Assembly (NCBI RefSeq): GCF_007923445.1
Contig: NZ_VOJI01000010.1
Span: forward strand, 124,001-188,000
Direction of reading: 5' to 3'
DNA from: Puniceibacterium confluentis
GTDB taxonomy: Bacteria > Pseudomonadota > Alphaproteobacteria > Rhodobacterales > Rhodobacteraceae
Length of the DNA stretch: 64,000 nt
Shown here: in pieces, positions 27,624 through 35,428 of the stretch
How the letters are laid out: every line of letters starts with the position of its first letter
How positions within the stretch are numbered: position 1 is the first letter of the stretch
Program-made: the position numbers and the translations under genes
Notes under the pieces: generated by a model
Database searches by the model: none
Told to the model about the DNA's origin: nothing
Seen by the model: the letters and a program-made list of their open reading frames with translations, nothing else

Positions 27624-28058
27624 TCAGTCCTCCGTAAGTCCAAGTCGTTGCAACGTTTCCGCCTGGTTCAGCCGGGGATGATCGCCGACAAGACCAAAGG
27701 AATCCGGCTTGCAGTCGACAAAGATCTCGTGCTGGATCTCCAGCCCGCCCGCATCGTCAAACAGACCGATGGGAATCTCGTAACCGCCGTAATGCGGCCC
27801 CGCCTCGGTCACCCTGTACCACAGACCGGCGCCACAGGTGCCGCACCAGGCCCGCTCTGCCCAGCCCGAAGACTGAAACCGCCGGATCTCATGCTTGCCG
27901 GTAAAGGTGATGTCCTCTTCCGGAACGGTGATCGCGAACAGGGCGGACCCCGTCCATCGCTGACACATCTTGCAGTGGCACACGCCATAAGCGGCGCCCG
28001 GCAGCTTTGCCGAGAACGCCACCTTTCCGCACAGGCATTGCCCTGTCCGCGCCGCCAA
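27624..28058 (-). CDS. GFA family zinc-thiol protein (second copy)
   Basis: 144 aa with CLCG, CHCKMCQRWTGSALF, SGWAERAWCGTCG and a C-terminal NQAETLQRLGL tail. Same fold as its neighbour, with which it arose by tandem duplication; divergence between the two is large, so the duplication is not recent. Lies 94 nt after gltD on the same strand. Confidence 0.85.
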   Translation of the reverse strand: MAARTGQCLCGKVAFSAKLPGAAYGVCHCKMCQRWTGSALFAITVPEEDITFTGKHEIRRFQSSGWAERAWCGTCGAGLWYRVTEAGPHYGGYEIPIGLFDDAGGLEIQHEIFVDCKPDSFGLVGDHPRLNQAETLQRLGLTED

Positions 28059-28152
28059 GATTCATCCCCTCTTTCAAACGCCCTGCCGCAGTACCTTGCG
28101 GCACGGCAGCTACGCACCCTCAGATCAGCCCGACGCCGGGCCGGAGGCGACC

Positions 28153-29586
28153 CTATTCGGCCGCGACCACGCCCGCGCTGTTGAACTGCTCCAGAATCGC
28201 CGTCGCGCAATCTCTGCCGTCGCGGATCGCCCAGACGACAAGCGACGCCCCGCGCACGATGTCACCCACCGCATAGACGCCCGGCATGTCGGTCGCCCCG
28301 GTGGTGAATTCCGCCTTGACCGTGCCCCAGCGGGTCACACCCAGTTCGGGCTGATCCCACAGCGTCGGCAGATCCTCGGGTTCGAAGCCCAGCGCCTTGA
28401 TGACGATGTCGGCGTCCTCGACGTAGTCCGACCCCTCGATCACTTCGGGGCTTTGTCGTCCGGTGGCATCCGGCAGGCCGAGACGCATCCGCTCGACGAT
28501 GACTCCCGTCACGCTGTCACCCTTGAACCCCTTGGGCGCGGTCAGCCACTCGAAGACAACGCCTTCTTCCTCGGCGTTCTGCACTTCGCGCTGGCTGCCC
28601 GGCATGTTGGCGCGGTCGCGGCGGTAGAGGCATTTGACGCTCGTGGCACCCTGCCGCACTGCGGTCCGCACACAGTCCATGGCGGTGTCGCCGCCGCCGA
28701 TGACCACGATCTTCTTGCCCTCGGCATTCAGCTCGCCATTGTCGAACTCGGGCACGTCGTCACCAAAGCTCTTGCGATTGCTGGCGGTCAGATAGTCGAT
28801 CGCCCGCACGATGCCTTTGGCGCCGGAGCCCGGCCCCTGCAGATCGCGGGTCTTGTAGACACCGGTGGCGATGATCACCGCGTCATGGGTATCGCGGATC
28901 TGCTGGAACGAAATATCTTCGCCCACGGTGCAGTTCAGCTTGAACGTCACGCCGCCGGCCTCGAGCTGCTCGTTGCGGCGGATGACGACGGGCTTTTCCA
29001 GCTTGAAGCCGGGGATGCCATAGGTCAGCAGGCCACCGGCCCGGTCATAGCGGTCATAGATCGTGACCTGCACACCCTGACGGCGCAGCACGTCAGCCGC
29101 AGCCAGACCACCGGGACCCGCGCCGATGATGCCCACACTCTCGGTGCGCTCGCTGCGCGGCTTGATCGGCTCGACCCAGCCTTCTTCCCAGGCGGTGTCC
29201 GTGATGAACTTTTCCACCGACCCGATGGTGACGGTGCCGTGGCCCGACTGCTCGATCACGCAATTGCCTTCGCACAGCCGGTCCTGCGGGCAGATGCGGC
29301 CGCAGATCTCGGGAAAGGTATTGGTGGCCTGGCTGACTTCATAGGCCTCTTTCAACCGGCCCTCGGCCGTGAGGCGCAGCCAGTCGGGAATATTGTTGTG
29401 CAGCGGACAATGCGACTGGCAATACGGCACACCGCACTGAGAACAGCGCCCGGACTGCTCTTCGGCTTTTGCCCTGGCGTATTCCGCATAAATCTCTTGA
29501 AAGTCCTTGTTGCGCACGCTTGCATCGCGCTTGGCAGGCATGTCCCGCTCAACTTTCACGAACTTCAACATCGGCTGCTTCGCCAT
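28153..29586 (-). CDS. gltD: Glutamate synthase (NADPH) small subunit
   Basis: 477 aa from MAKQPMLKFVKVERDMP, supported by GGGAG nine bases upstream (in-frame codons continue upstream to 29631 without a better site). N-terminal Fe-S ligands in CSQCGVPYCQSHCPLHNN, then FAD site GAGPGGLAAADVLRRQG (about 150) and NADPH site VIGGGDTAMDCVRTAVRQGA (about 290). It feeds electrons from NADPH to GltB. First gene of the gltD-gfa-gfa-spy-gltB run. Confidence 0.97.
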   Translation of the reverse strand: MAKQPMLKFVKVERDMPAKRDASVRNKDFQEIYAEYARAKAEEQSGRCSQCGVPYCQSHCPLHNNIPDWLRLTAEGRLKEAYEVSQATNTFPEICGRICPQDRLCEGNCVIEQSGHGTVTIGSVEKFITDTAWEEGWVEPIKPRSERTESVGIIGAGPGGLAAADVLRRQGVQVTIYDRYDRAGGLLTYGIPGFKLEKPVVIRRNEQLEAGGVTFKLNCTVGEDISFQQIRDTHDAVIIATGVYKTRDLQGPGSGAKGIVRAIDYLTASNRKSFGDDVPEFDNGELNAEGKKIVVIGGGDTAMDCVRTAVRQGATSVKCLYRRDRANMPGSQREVQNAEEEGVVFEWLTAPKGFKGDSVTGVIVERMRLGLPDATGRQSPEVIEGSDYVEDADIVIKALGFEPEDLPTLWDQPELGVTRWGTVKAEFTTGATDMPGVYAVGDIVRGASLVVWAIRDGRDCATAILEQFNSAGVVAAE

Positions 29587-29641
29587 AGACCGCTCCCATT
29601 TCGTCTGGATTTTCTCTTTACTCAACGACAAAACGAAAGAA

Positions 29642-29670
29642 AAGTCAGAAGTGCTGACCTATATGTCAAT
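29642..29670 (-). promoter_or_regulatory. Candidate gltD promoter with an internal dyad
   Basis: On the minus strand TTGACA (29665-29670) is followed after 17 nt by GACTTT (29642-29647), a good -35 and poor -10. The spacer holds the inverted repeat GTCAG-AAGTG-CTGAC (29645-29659), a possible operator. A weak -10 together with a dyad suggests activator or repressor control. Confidence 0.4.
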
Positions 29671-29711
29671 TAATTCGGCCAGCCCGGGCGCAAAAAGGGC
29701 TCCGGCATGAA

Positions 29712-29739
29712 AAATTAGGTTACAATCCGGACCTAATTT
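29712..29739. repeat. Perfect 9-bp inverted repeat in the gltD-uppP gap
   Basis: AAATTAGGT (29712-29720) and ACCTAATTT (29731-29739), spacing 10 nt. It sits between the divergent gltD and uppP genes, 62 nt before uppP, and is A/T-rich outside, as dimer operators often are. AATTATAT at 29754-29761 could be the uppP -10 region. Confidence 0.5.
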
Positions 29740-29801
29740 CAAGCTTTCCTTTTAATTATATAGGCTTATACCGATGGCTACCACCAATCACGAGGGCTCC
29801 C

Positions 29802-30605
29802 ATGCCACTGACCCATCTGCTGATACTTGCCTTAATTCAGGGCATAACTGAATTCTTGCCGATTTCGTCGTCCGGGCACCTGATTCTTCTGCCGAAACTG
29901 ACGGGCATTCCGGATCAGGGGCAGGTCATCGACGTCGCTGTGCATATCGGCACCCTGCTGGCGGTCATCCTGTATTTCTGGAGTGATGTGCGCATCGCGG
30001 CAATCGGAACCCTGCGCCTGCTGCGCGGCAAGGTCGACACACCGGGCGCCTTTCTGGCGCTTTGCCTGCTGGTCGCGACAGTCCCGGTGGTGCTGGCAGG
30101 GCTGGCGTTGAAACTGACCGGGCTGGATGACATGCTGCGATCCGTGGCGGTGATCGGCTGGACAATGCTGATCTTCGGGATTGTCCTGTACTGGGCGGAT
30201 CAGCGCGGCGCCGAGGTCAGGAAAGACAGCGACTGGACCCTGCGTGATGCCTTCAAGATGGGCCTGTGGCAGGCCATCGCCCTGATTCCCGGCACCTCGC
30301 GATCCGGCATCACCATCACGGCGGCGCGGCAGATGGGGTATGCGCGCCCCGATGCGGCCAAGCTGTCGATGCTGATGTCGATCCCGACCATCGCGGCATC
30401 GGGTCTGCTGCTGGGGCTCGAAGTCGTGCGCGACGCGGACATGGCAGCCGCCCGCGATGGCGGTATCGCCGCGGTGCTGGCCTTTTTCTCGGCACTGATG
30501 GCGCTCGCGCTGATGATGCGGCTGCTGCGCTCGGTAAGCTTTACCCCGTATGTGATCTACCGGGTGATTCTGGGGCTGGCGCTGCTGGCCTACGCCTACA
30601 GCTGA
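29802..30605 (+). CDS. uppP: Undecaprenyl-diphosphatase
   Basis: 267 aa membrane protein with the two BacA/UppP signatures GITEFLPISSSGHLIL (residues about 14-30) and PGTSRSGITIT (about 165-175). It recycles the C55 lipid carrier for peptidoglycan synthesis and gives bacitracin tolerance. Seven or eight TM helices, complete at both ends. Divergent from gltD. Confidence 0.97.
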   Translation: MPLTHLLILALIQGITEFLPISSSGHLILLPKLTGIPDQGQVIDVAVHIGTLLAVILYFWSDVRIAAIGTLRLLRGKVDTPGAFLALCLLVATVPVVLAGLALKLTGLDDMLRSVAVIGWTMLIFGIVLYWADQRGAEVRKDSDWTLRDAFKMGLWQAIALIPGTSRSGITITAARQMGYARPDAAKLSMLMSIPTIAASGLLLGLEVVRDADMAAARDGGIAAVLAFFSALMALALMMRLLRSVSFTPYVIYRVILGLALLAYAYS

Positions 30606-30690
30606 ACCGCAAGACGGGCGGCGCCGCTCCGGTGGTCGGCGCTGCCCGCGTCAGGGCCCGGAAACGGACCTCATCCCCATCGCCGCGTCA

Positions 30691-31161
30691 CTAGATCCGG
30701 TGATAGGGGCTGCCCGCCAGGATCGACGCGGCGCGATACAGTTGCTCGGCCAGCATCACGCGGACCAGCATATGGGGCCAGACCATTTTGCCAAAGGACA
30801 GCGACGCCTGCGCGCGGCTGCGCAGTTCCGGATCGATCCCGTCTGCCCCGCCGATCACAAATGCCAGATCACTGGTGCCACTGTCGCGCCATCCGCCGAG
30901 CCTGTCCGCGAATTCGGGCGACGACATCACGGTGCCGCGCTCATCCAGTGTACAGAGAAGGCTGCCCGCAGGCACGGCCTTGTGCAACAAGGCCGCTTCG
31001 GCCGCCATGCCCCCGCCCTTGCGGTCTTCGACTTCATGCACGGTCACTGGTCCGAGACCCAGCGCCCTGCCACCGCGGTCGAACCGCTGCAGGTAGTCGT
31101 CGATCAATTCGCGTTCGGGACCGGTCCGCAACCGGCCCACTACGCAGAGGTGCACCCGCAT
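30691..31161 (-). CDS. rlmH: 23S rRNA pseudouridine-1915 N3-methyltransferase
   Basis: 156 aa, the usual length. SPOUT-type knot residues FVIGGADGIDPELR (about 104-117) and LSFGKMVWPHMLVRVMLAEQLYRA near the C terminus are the RlmH signature. It methylates the pseudouridine at 1915 in helix 69 of 23S rRNA. It directly follows rsfS with no spacer, the usual gene order. Confidence 0.97.
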   Translation of the reverse strand: MRVHLCVVGRLRTGPERELIDDYLQRFDRGGRALGLGPVTVHEVEDRKGGGMAAEAALLHKAVPAGSLLCTLDERGTVMSSPEFADRLGGWRDSGTSDLAFVIGGADGIDPELRSRAQASLSFGKMVWPHMLVRVMLAEQLYRAASILAGSPYHRI

Positions 31162-31536
31162 CTACTGGGTGGTGGCTTTGACCACAGCGCCCGCAGGCAA
31201 CCACATCTTTTCCAGCTGATAGAATTCGCGGACCTCGGGACGGAAGACGTGCACGATCACGTCGCCGGTGTCGATCAGCACCCAGTCGCCGGTTTCCTTG
31301 CCTTCGACCTTAGACAGGACGCCAAACTGTTCCTTCAGGTCGTCAACGACCTTTTCCGACAGCGACGCCACCTGACGGGACGAGCGCCCCGAACAGATCA
31401 CCATATAGTCGCCAATGGCGGTCTTGCCGCGCAGGTCAATCTGCACGACTTCTTCGGCCTTGTTGTCATCGAGGCTGGCGAGGATCGACGCGAGAATTTT
31501 TTCGCTGGTCACATCCAGATGGGTTACGCCCGACAT
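31162..31536 (-). CDS. rsfS: Ribosomal silencing factor RsfS
   Basis: 124 aa from MSGVTHLD (GGGGG upstream). Iojap/RsfS fold blocks: DDNKAEEVVQIDLRGK, DYMVICSGRSSRQVASL, WVLIDTGDVIVHVF and REFYQLEKMW. It binds uL14 on the large subunit and blocks subunit joining during starvation. First gene of rsfS-rlmH; its promoter is visible upstream. Confidence 0.96.
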   Translation of the reverse strand: MSGVTHLDVTSEKILASILASLDDNKAEEVVQIDLRGKTAIGDYMVICSGRSSRQVASLSEKVVDDLKEQFGVLSKVEGKETGDWVLIDTGDVIVHVFRPEVREFYQLEKMWLPAGAVVKATTQ

Positions 31537-31641
31537 GGGCACCCCCGGGTGAGCGGCACGGGCCGCATCGGTATTAAATGACAGGACATTGTCCTCCTGG
31601 TTTCTATGCGCCGACCACGTCCCCGGCGCTGGGGTGTTTTA

Positions 31642-31670
31642 AATATAACACTGCAGATGTAAAATCTCAA
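31642..31670 (-). promoter_or_regulatory. Sigma-70 promoter of rsfS-rlmH
   Basis: On the minus strand TTGAGA (31665-31670) and TATATT (31642-31647) are separated by exactly 17 nt, in an A/T-rich island about 105 nt upstream of rsfS. Confidence 0.7.
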
Positions 31671-31734
31671 TGTCAGGTGACATCGCAGCGGCACAAGAGG
31701 CTGCCATTAGGCTGATTCTGCAGCAATCACCAGC

Positions 31735-31765
31735 CCCGGTTTTCGTACCCTTTCGTACAACCGGG
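31735..31765. repeat. Inverted repeat enclosing a direct repeat, past the ALDH stop
   Basis: CCCGGTT (31735-31741) and AACCGGG (31759-31765) flank two copies of TTTCGTAC (31741-31748 and 31751-31758). It lies 50 nt beyond the aldehyde dehydrogenase stop, so it may be a transcript-end hairpin, but no T-run follows. Confidence 0.4.
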
Positions 31766-31815
31766 ACCAGATCGCTTCTGTGGTCTGTCGTCCGGGGGCA
31801 TCAGACCTGCCCGGA

Positions 31816-34155
31816 TCACGCGCCGTAGGGCACCCAGACCGTCTTGACCTCGGTTGCCGCGTCGAGAAAGGCCCGCCCCTCGCCGTCGGCCCCTGACCAG
31901 TCGCGCGCCATGCCGTGATTGACCCAGGTCCGTTTCAGCGTGCCCGCCGCGCCCCGTTCGATCTCCGCCGACACATCCGAGGACGAAAAGCTCCAGACAG
32001 CCTCGATATCCATGTGGGTCGCCAGCGTCGGCGCCAGCTCGGCATGGCTGCCGGTCAGCAGGTTGACGACCCCCGCCGGAACGTCCGAAGTCTCGATCAC
32101 CTGATACAGATCCGCCGCAATCAACGGAAACGCCTCGGAGGCCACCAGCACGACCCGGTTGCCCATCGCAAGCGCCGGCCCCAGCAGCGACACCAGTCCC
32201 AGCAGCGGAGCGCTGTCCGGACACAGGGCGCCGATCACCCCGCAGGGTTCGCGCAGCGCCATCGCCACGCCGCGCAGCGGCACCTGGGTCACCCGGCCTT
32301 CGAATTTATCGGCCCAGGCTGCGTAGGTGAACAGACGGTTGACCGCCGCGCCGACCTCTTTCGCGCCGTCGCGCGCCCCGGTCATCCGGTCTATGGATCT
32401 GGCGAATTCTTCCGACCGGGCCGACAGGTTCTCGCCGAGGTAATACAGGATCTGCGCCCGAAGATGTGCCGTCGAACCACCCCAGGCCACTGCGCCCCGC
32501 GCCGCCTCGACCGCGTTGCGCAGATCCTTGCGATTGGCCAGCGGCGCCTGCCCGATCAGCCTGCCCGCCTTGTCATAGACATTGCGCGCATAGCCGCCGT
32601 CGGGTCGCGCCTGCTTGCCACCGATATATAGTTTTGCGGTCCGGTCCACGGGCTGCGGTTCCGCTTCGGCCCCCGCGAAGGGCGTCAGCGGCTTTACCGG
32701 TTGCGCTGTTTTGCCTGCGCGGGTGTAGGCCAGCAATCCGTCCCAGCCGCCTTCGCGTCCGAAACCGGATTCGCGCACCCCGCCAAAGGGGGCCGACGCG
32801 TCGAACATGTTTGTGCCGTTGATCCAGACAACCCCCGCCATCAGCCTTGGCGCCACGTCCAGGGCGACATTGATGTTCTCGCTCCAGAGCGTCGCCGCCA
32901 GCCCGTAGCGGGTGTTGTTGGCGATCTCCACGGCCTCCGACGGCGTGCGGAAGGTTGTCGCCACCAGCACCGGTCCAAAGATCTCCTCCTGCATCAATGC
33001 CGAGGCGGGGCTGAGCCCGGTGATCAGTGTCGGCGGGTAGAAACAGCCCTCGGGACAGGGTGTCGCCGCCTGATAGGTCTCGCCCTCGGTATTGCCGCCG
33101 ACCAGCCCGCGAATCCGCTCGAGCTGTACCGGATCGACGATCGCACCCACGTCGATGCACTTGTCCAGCGGATCACCGATCCGCAGACCGTCCATCCGGA
33201 CCCGCAATTTGGCGTAAAACCGCTCGGCAATGCCTTCCTGCACCAGAAGACGCGAGCCGGCACAGCAGACCTGTCCCTGATTGAACCAGATCGCATCCAC
33301 CAGACCCTCGATGGCCGAATCCAGGTCAGCATCCTCAAAGACGATGTACGGGCTCTTCCCGCCCAGCTCCAGCGTCAGCGCCTTGCCGGTTCCCGCCGTC
33401 GCCGTACGGATGCGCCGGCCCACCTCGGTCGACCCGGTAAAGGCGATCTTGTCGACCGGTGCGCCCACGATCATCTCGCCGACGGCACCATCGCCGGTCA
33501 CGATGTTCACGACCCCCTTGGGCAGCCCCGCCTGGCGGCAGATATCCGCAAACAGCAATGCGGTGAGCGAGGTGTATTCCGCAGGTTTCAGCACCACGGT
33601 ATTGCCCATCGCCAGAGCCGGCGCGACCTTCCAGGCCAGCATCAGCAGCGGGAAGTTCCACGGAATGATCTGCCCGCAGACGCCCAGCGCTTCGCGCCCC
33701 GGCAATTCGGTCTCCATCAGCTGTGCCATCCCGGCGTGGTAATAGAAATGCCGCTGCGCCAGAGGGATATCTATATCCCGGCTCTCGCGGATCGGCTTGC
33801 CGTTGTCCAGCGTCTCGAGCACCGCAAACAACCGGGAATGCTTTTGCAGCAACCGCGCCAGCGCATAGAGGAACCGCGCCCGCCCCGGGCCGCCCAGCTT
33901 GGCCCATTGGCCCTGCGCCCGCCGCGCCGCCGCAACCGCGGCATCGACATCGCCCTGCGTGGCCTGGGAAACAAGCGCCAGCACCTCGCCGGTTGCCGGA
34001 TTGCGGCTTTCGAATTCGTCGCCGGGTGCGGTCATCTCACCATCGATGAAATGCCCGAACCGGCTGCCCTGATCCACCAGCCAGGCCAGTGCGTCCGCCG
34101 CACTTTCGGGCGCGGGTCCATATGCCATGCTTTCGAATATCTCGCTCACGCCCAT
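31816..34155 (-). CDS. Two-domain aldehyde dehydrogenase, ALDH16 type
   Basis: 779 aa from MGVSEIFESM; GAGAAGAAG lies just upstream. Residues about 25-475 are a complete ALDH domain with LELGGKSP (general base Glu near 263) and FNQGQVCCAGSRL (nucleophilic Cys near 296). Residues about 490-775 are a second ALDH-like domain that lacks the catalytic Cys and Glu motifs. An active first domain fused to a degenerate second one is the ALDH16 architecture known from human ALDH16A1 and from bacteria such as Loktanella. It lies 50 nt after deoC, so it probably oxidises the acetaldehyde that DeoC releases. Confidence 0.92.
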   Translation of the reverse strand: MGVSEIFESMAYGPAPESAADALAWLVDQGSRFGHFIDGEMTAPGDEFESRNPATGEVLALVSQATQGDVDAAVAAARRAQGQWAKLGGPGRARFLYALARLLQKHSRLFAVLETLDNGKPIRESRDIDIPLAQRHFYYHAGMAQLMETELPGREALGVCGQIIPWNFPLLMLAWKVAPALAMGNTVVLKPAEYTSLTALLFADICRQAGLPKGVVNIVTGDGAVGEMIVGAPVDKIAFTGSTEVGRRIRTATAGTGKALTLELGGKSPYIVFEDADLDSAIEGLVDAIWFNQGQVCCAGSRLLVQEGIAERFYAKLRVRMDGLRIGDPLDKCIDVGAIVDPVQLERIRGLVGGNTEGETYQAATPCPEGCFYPPTLITGLSPASALMQEEIFGPVLVATTFRTPSEAVEIANNTRYGLAATLWSENINVALDVAPRLMAGVVWINGTNMFDASAPFGGVRESGFGREGGWDGLLAYTRAGKTAQPVKPLTPFAGAEAEPQPVDRTAKLYIGGKQARPDGGYARNVYDKAGRLIGQAPLANRKDLRNAVEAARGAVAWGGSTAHLRAQILYYLGENLSARSEEFARSIDRMTGARDGAKEVGAAVNRLFTYAAWADKFEGRVTQVPLRGVAMALREPCGVIGALCPDSAPLLGLVSLLGPALAMGNRVVLVASEAFPLIAADLYQVIETSDVPAGVVNLLTGSHAELAPTLATHMDIEAVWSFSSSDVSAEIERGAAGTLKRTWVNHGMARDWSGADGEGRAFLDAATEVKTVWVPYGA

Positions 34156-34157
34156 GT

Positions 34158-34180
34158 CTTCTTCTCTTTCCAAATTCGCA
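34158..34180 (-). repeat. Copy B of the recurring element before the ALDH16 gene
   Basis: Contains the 17-nt core ATTTGGAAAGAGAAGAA on the minus strand, ending 5 nt before the ALDH16 start, where its AGAAGAAG end may serve as the ribosome site. Confidence 0.7.
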
Positions 34181-34205
34181 TGTTCCGACACCTCGGCAGG
34201 GACAG

Positions 34206-35228
34206 TCAGCTCATGGCGTGGCGCCAGCCTGCGGAATAGGCGCCGGTCACATGATGTTCGAGCTGCCGTTCGATATCGCCCAGCAGGGACGACGCGCCAA
34301 AGCGGAACAGGTCAGGCCGCAGCCACCGGTCTCCCAGTTCGTCCTTGATCAGCGCCAGGTAGGTGACCGCATCCTTGGCCTTGGAAATCCCGCCGGCGGG
34401 CTTGTAACCCACCCGAATCCCGGTCGCCTCGTGGTAGTCGCGGATCGCCCGCAGCATCACCAGCGTCACCGGCAATGTGGCATTGACCGGCTCCTTGCCG
34501 GTCGAGGTCTTGATGAAATCCGCCCCCGCCATCATGCAGACCAGCGAGGCGCGTGCCACGTTCTGCAGCGTGCCCAACTCTCCGGTCGCGAGGATCGCCT
34601 TGACATGCGCCGCGCCGCAGGCGGCGCGAAAGGCGCACATCTCGTCATAGAGCGCCTGCCAGTTTCCGCTCAGCACATGGCGTCGCGAAATCACGATGTC
34701 GATCTCGGCCGCGCCTGCGGCCACGCTTTCGCCGATCTCGGCCACGCGCAGGTGGAACGGCGACAGCCCGGCCGGAAACCCGGTGCTGACCGCTGCCACC
34801 GGGATTCCCGAACCGGCCAGCGCCGCCACCGCAGGCGCAATCATGTCGTGATAGACACAGACGGCCCCGACGGTCAGCCCCGGCAGGCCCAGCGCCTCGA
34901 GGATATCCGCCCGCACCGGTTGGCGCGCCTTGGCACACAGACGCTGTACCCGGCCCACAGTGTCATCCCCGGCCAGAGTGGTGAGGTCGATGCAGGAAAT
35001 CGCCCGCGCCAGCCAGGCCGCCTGATAGTCTTTCTTGACCGAGCGCCGTCCAGGCAGCGATGCCGCCCGACGCTCGATGGCCGAGCGGTTGGCCGTGGCC
35101 CGCATCACCCAGTCCAGATCCAGCGCCATCCCCGGATTCCGGTTCTCGACGGTCTGCGGCAGCAACCCGGTCTCTCCTGCGGCAGCCTCCTGCCCGGTTG
35201 CCGCCGCTGTCGGCGCGTGTTCCGGCAT
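34206..35228 (-). CDS. deoC: Deoxyribose-phosphate aldolase
   Basis: 340 aa from MPEHAPT, with GGAGGAT before it. Class I DERA residues: Schiff-base Lys240 in FIKTSTGK, second Lys276 in YKPAGGI, and AEIDIVI with Asp177. The first 65 residues extend beyond the short E. coli form, as in the longer alphaproteobacterial type. It cleaves deoxyribose 5-phosphate to acetaldehyde and glyceraldehyde 3-phosphate. Transcribed with the ALDH16 gene behind it. Confidence 0.96.
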   Translation of the reverse strand: MPEHAPTAAATGQEAAAGETGLLPQTVENRNPGMALDLDWVMRATANRSAIERRAASLPGRRSVKKDYQAAWLARAISCIDLTTLAGDDTVGRVQRLCAKARQPVRADILEALGLPGLTVGAVCVYHDMIAPAVAALAGSGIPVAAVSTGFPAGLSPFHLRVAEIGESVAAGAAEIDIVISRRHVLSGNWQALYDEMCAFRAACGAAHVKAILATGELGTLQNVARASLVCMMAGADFIKTSTGKEPVNATLPVTLVMLRAIRDYHEATGIRVGYKPAGGISKAKDAVTYLALIKDELGDRWLRPDLFRFGASSLLGDIERQLEHHVTGAYSAGWRHAMS

Positions 35229-35350
35229 GTCATCCTCCGCTCTGGCGCGATTTTCCGCAACTGTGGCGGCCTGCGCCCGCAATTTCAAGCGCAACGCCAC
35301 GCCACCCTGTGCCCGATCTGGCGTCATTCCGGCCAATCTCTGCCGTCTTG

Positions 35351-35367
35351 TTGCGAATTATTCGCAA
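35351..35367. promoter_or_regulatory. Fur-family (Mur-like) operator 1 of the metal importer
   Basis: TTGCGAATTATTCGCAA is a perfect palindrome whose 7-1-7 core (TGCGAAT-t-ATTCGCA) has the geometry of Fur boxes. It lies just upstream of a candidate -35 (TTGACC, 35373-35378). In alphaproteobacteria such sites before Mn importers are bound by Mur, a manganese-sensing Fur relative. Confidence 0.7.
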
Positions 35368-35380
35368 TTCCCTTGACCAA

Positions 35381-35397
35381 TTGCGAATGACTCGCAT
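35381..35397. promoter_or_regulatory. Fur-family operator 2, overlapping the promoter
   Basis: TTGCGAATGACTCGCAT repeats operator 1 with two changes on the right arm, starting exactly 30 bp (about three helical turns) after it. It fills the spacer and reaches the candidate -10 (CATATT, 35395-35400), which is 16 nt from TTGACC. Binding here would block polymerase. Confidence 0.65.
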
Positions 35398-35428
35398 ATT
35401 CAACGCAAGCAAAAGGAAACCGAACACC

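Noticed and set aside
31727-32224. A 165-aa frame overlapping the end of the ALDH16 gene
   Set aside because: It is out of frame with a complete ALDH and has no start site or recognisable fold.
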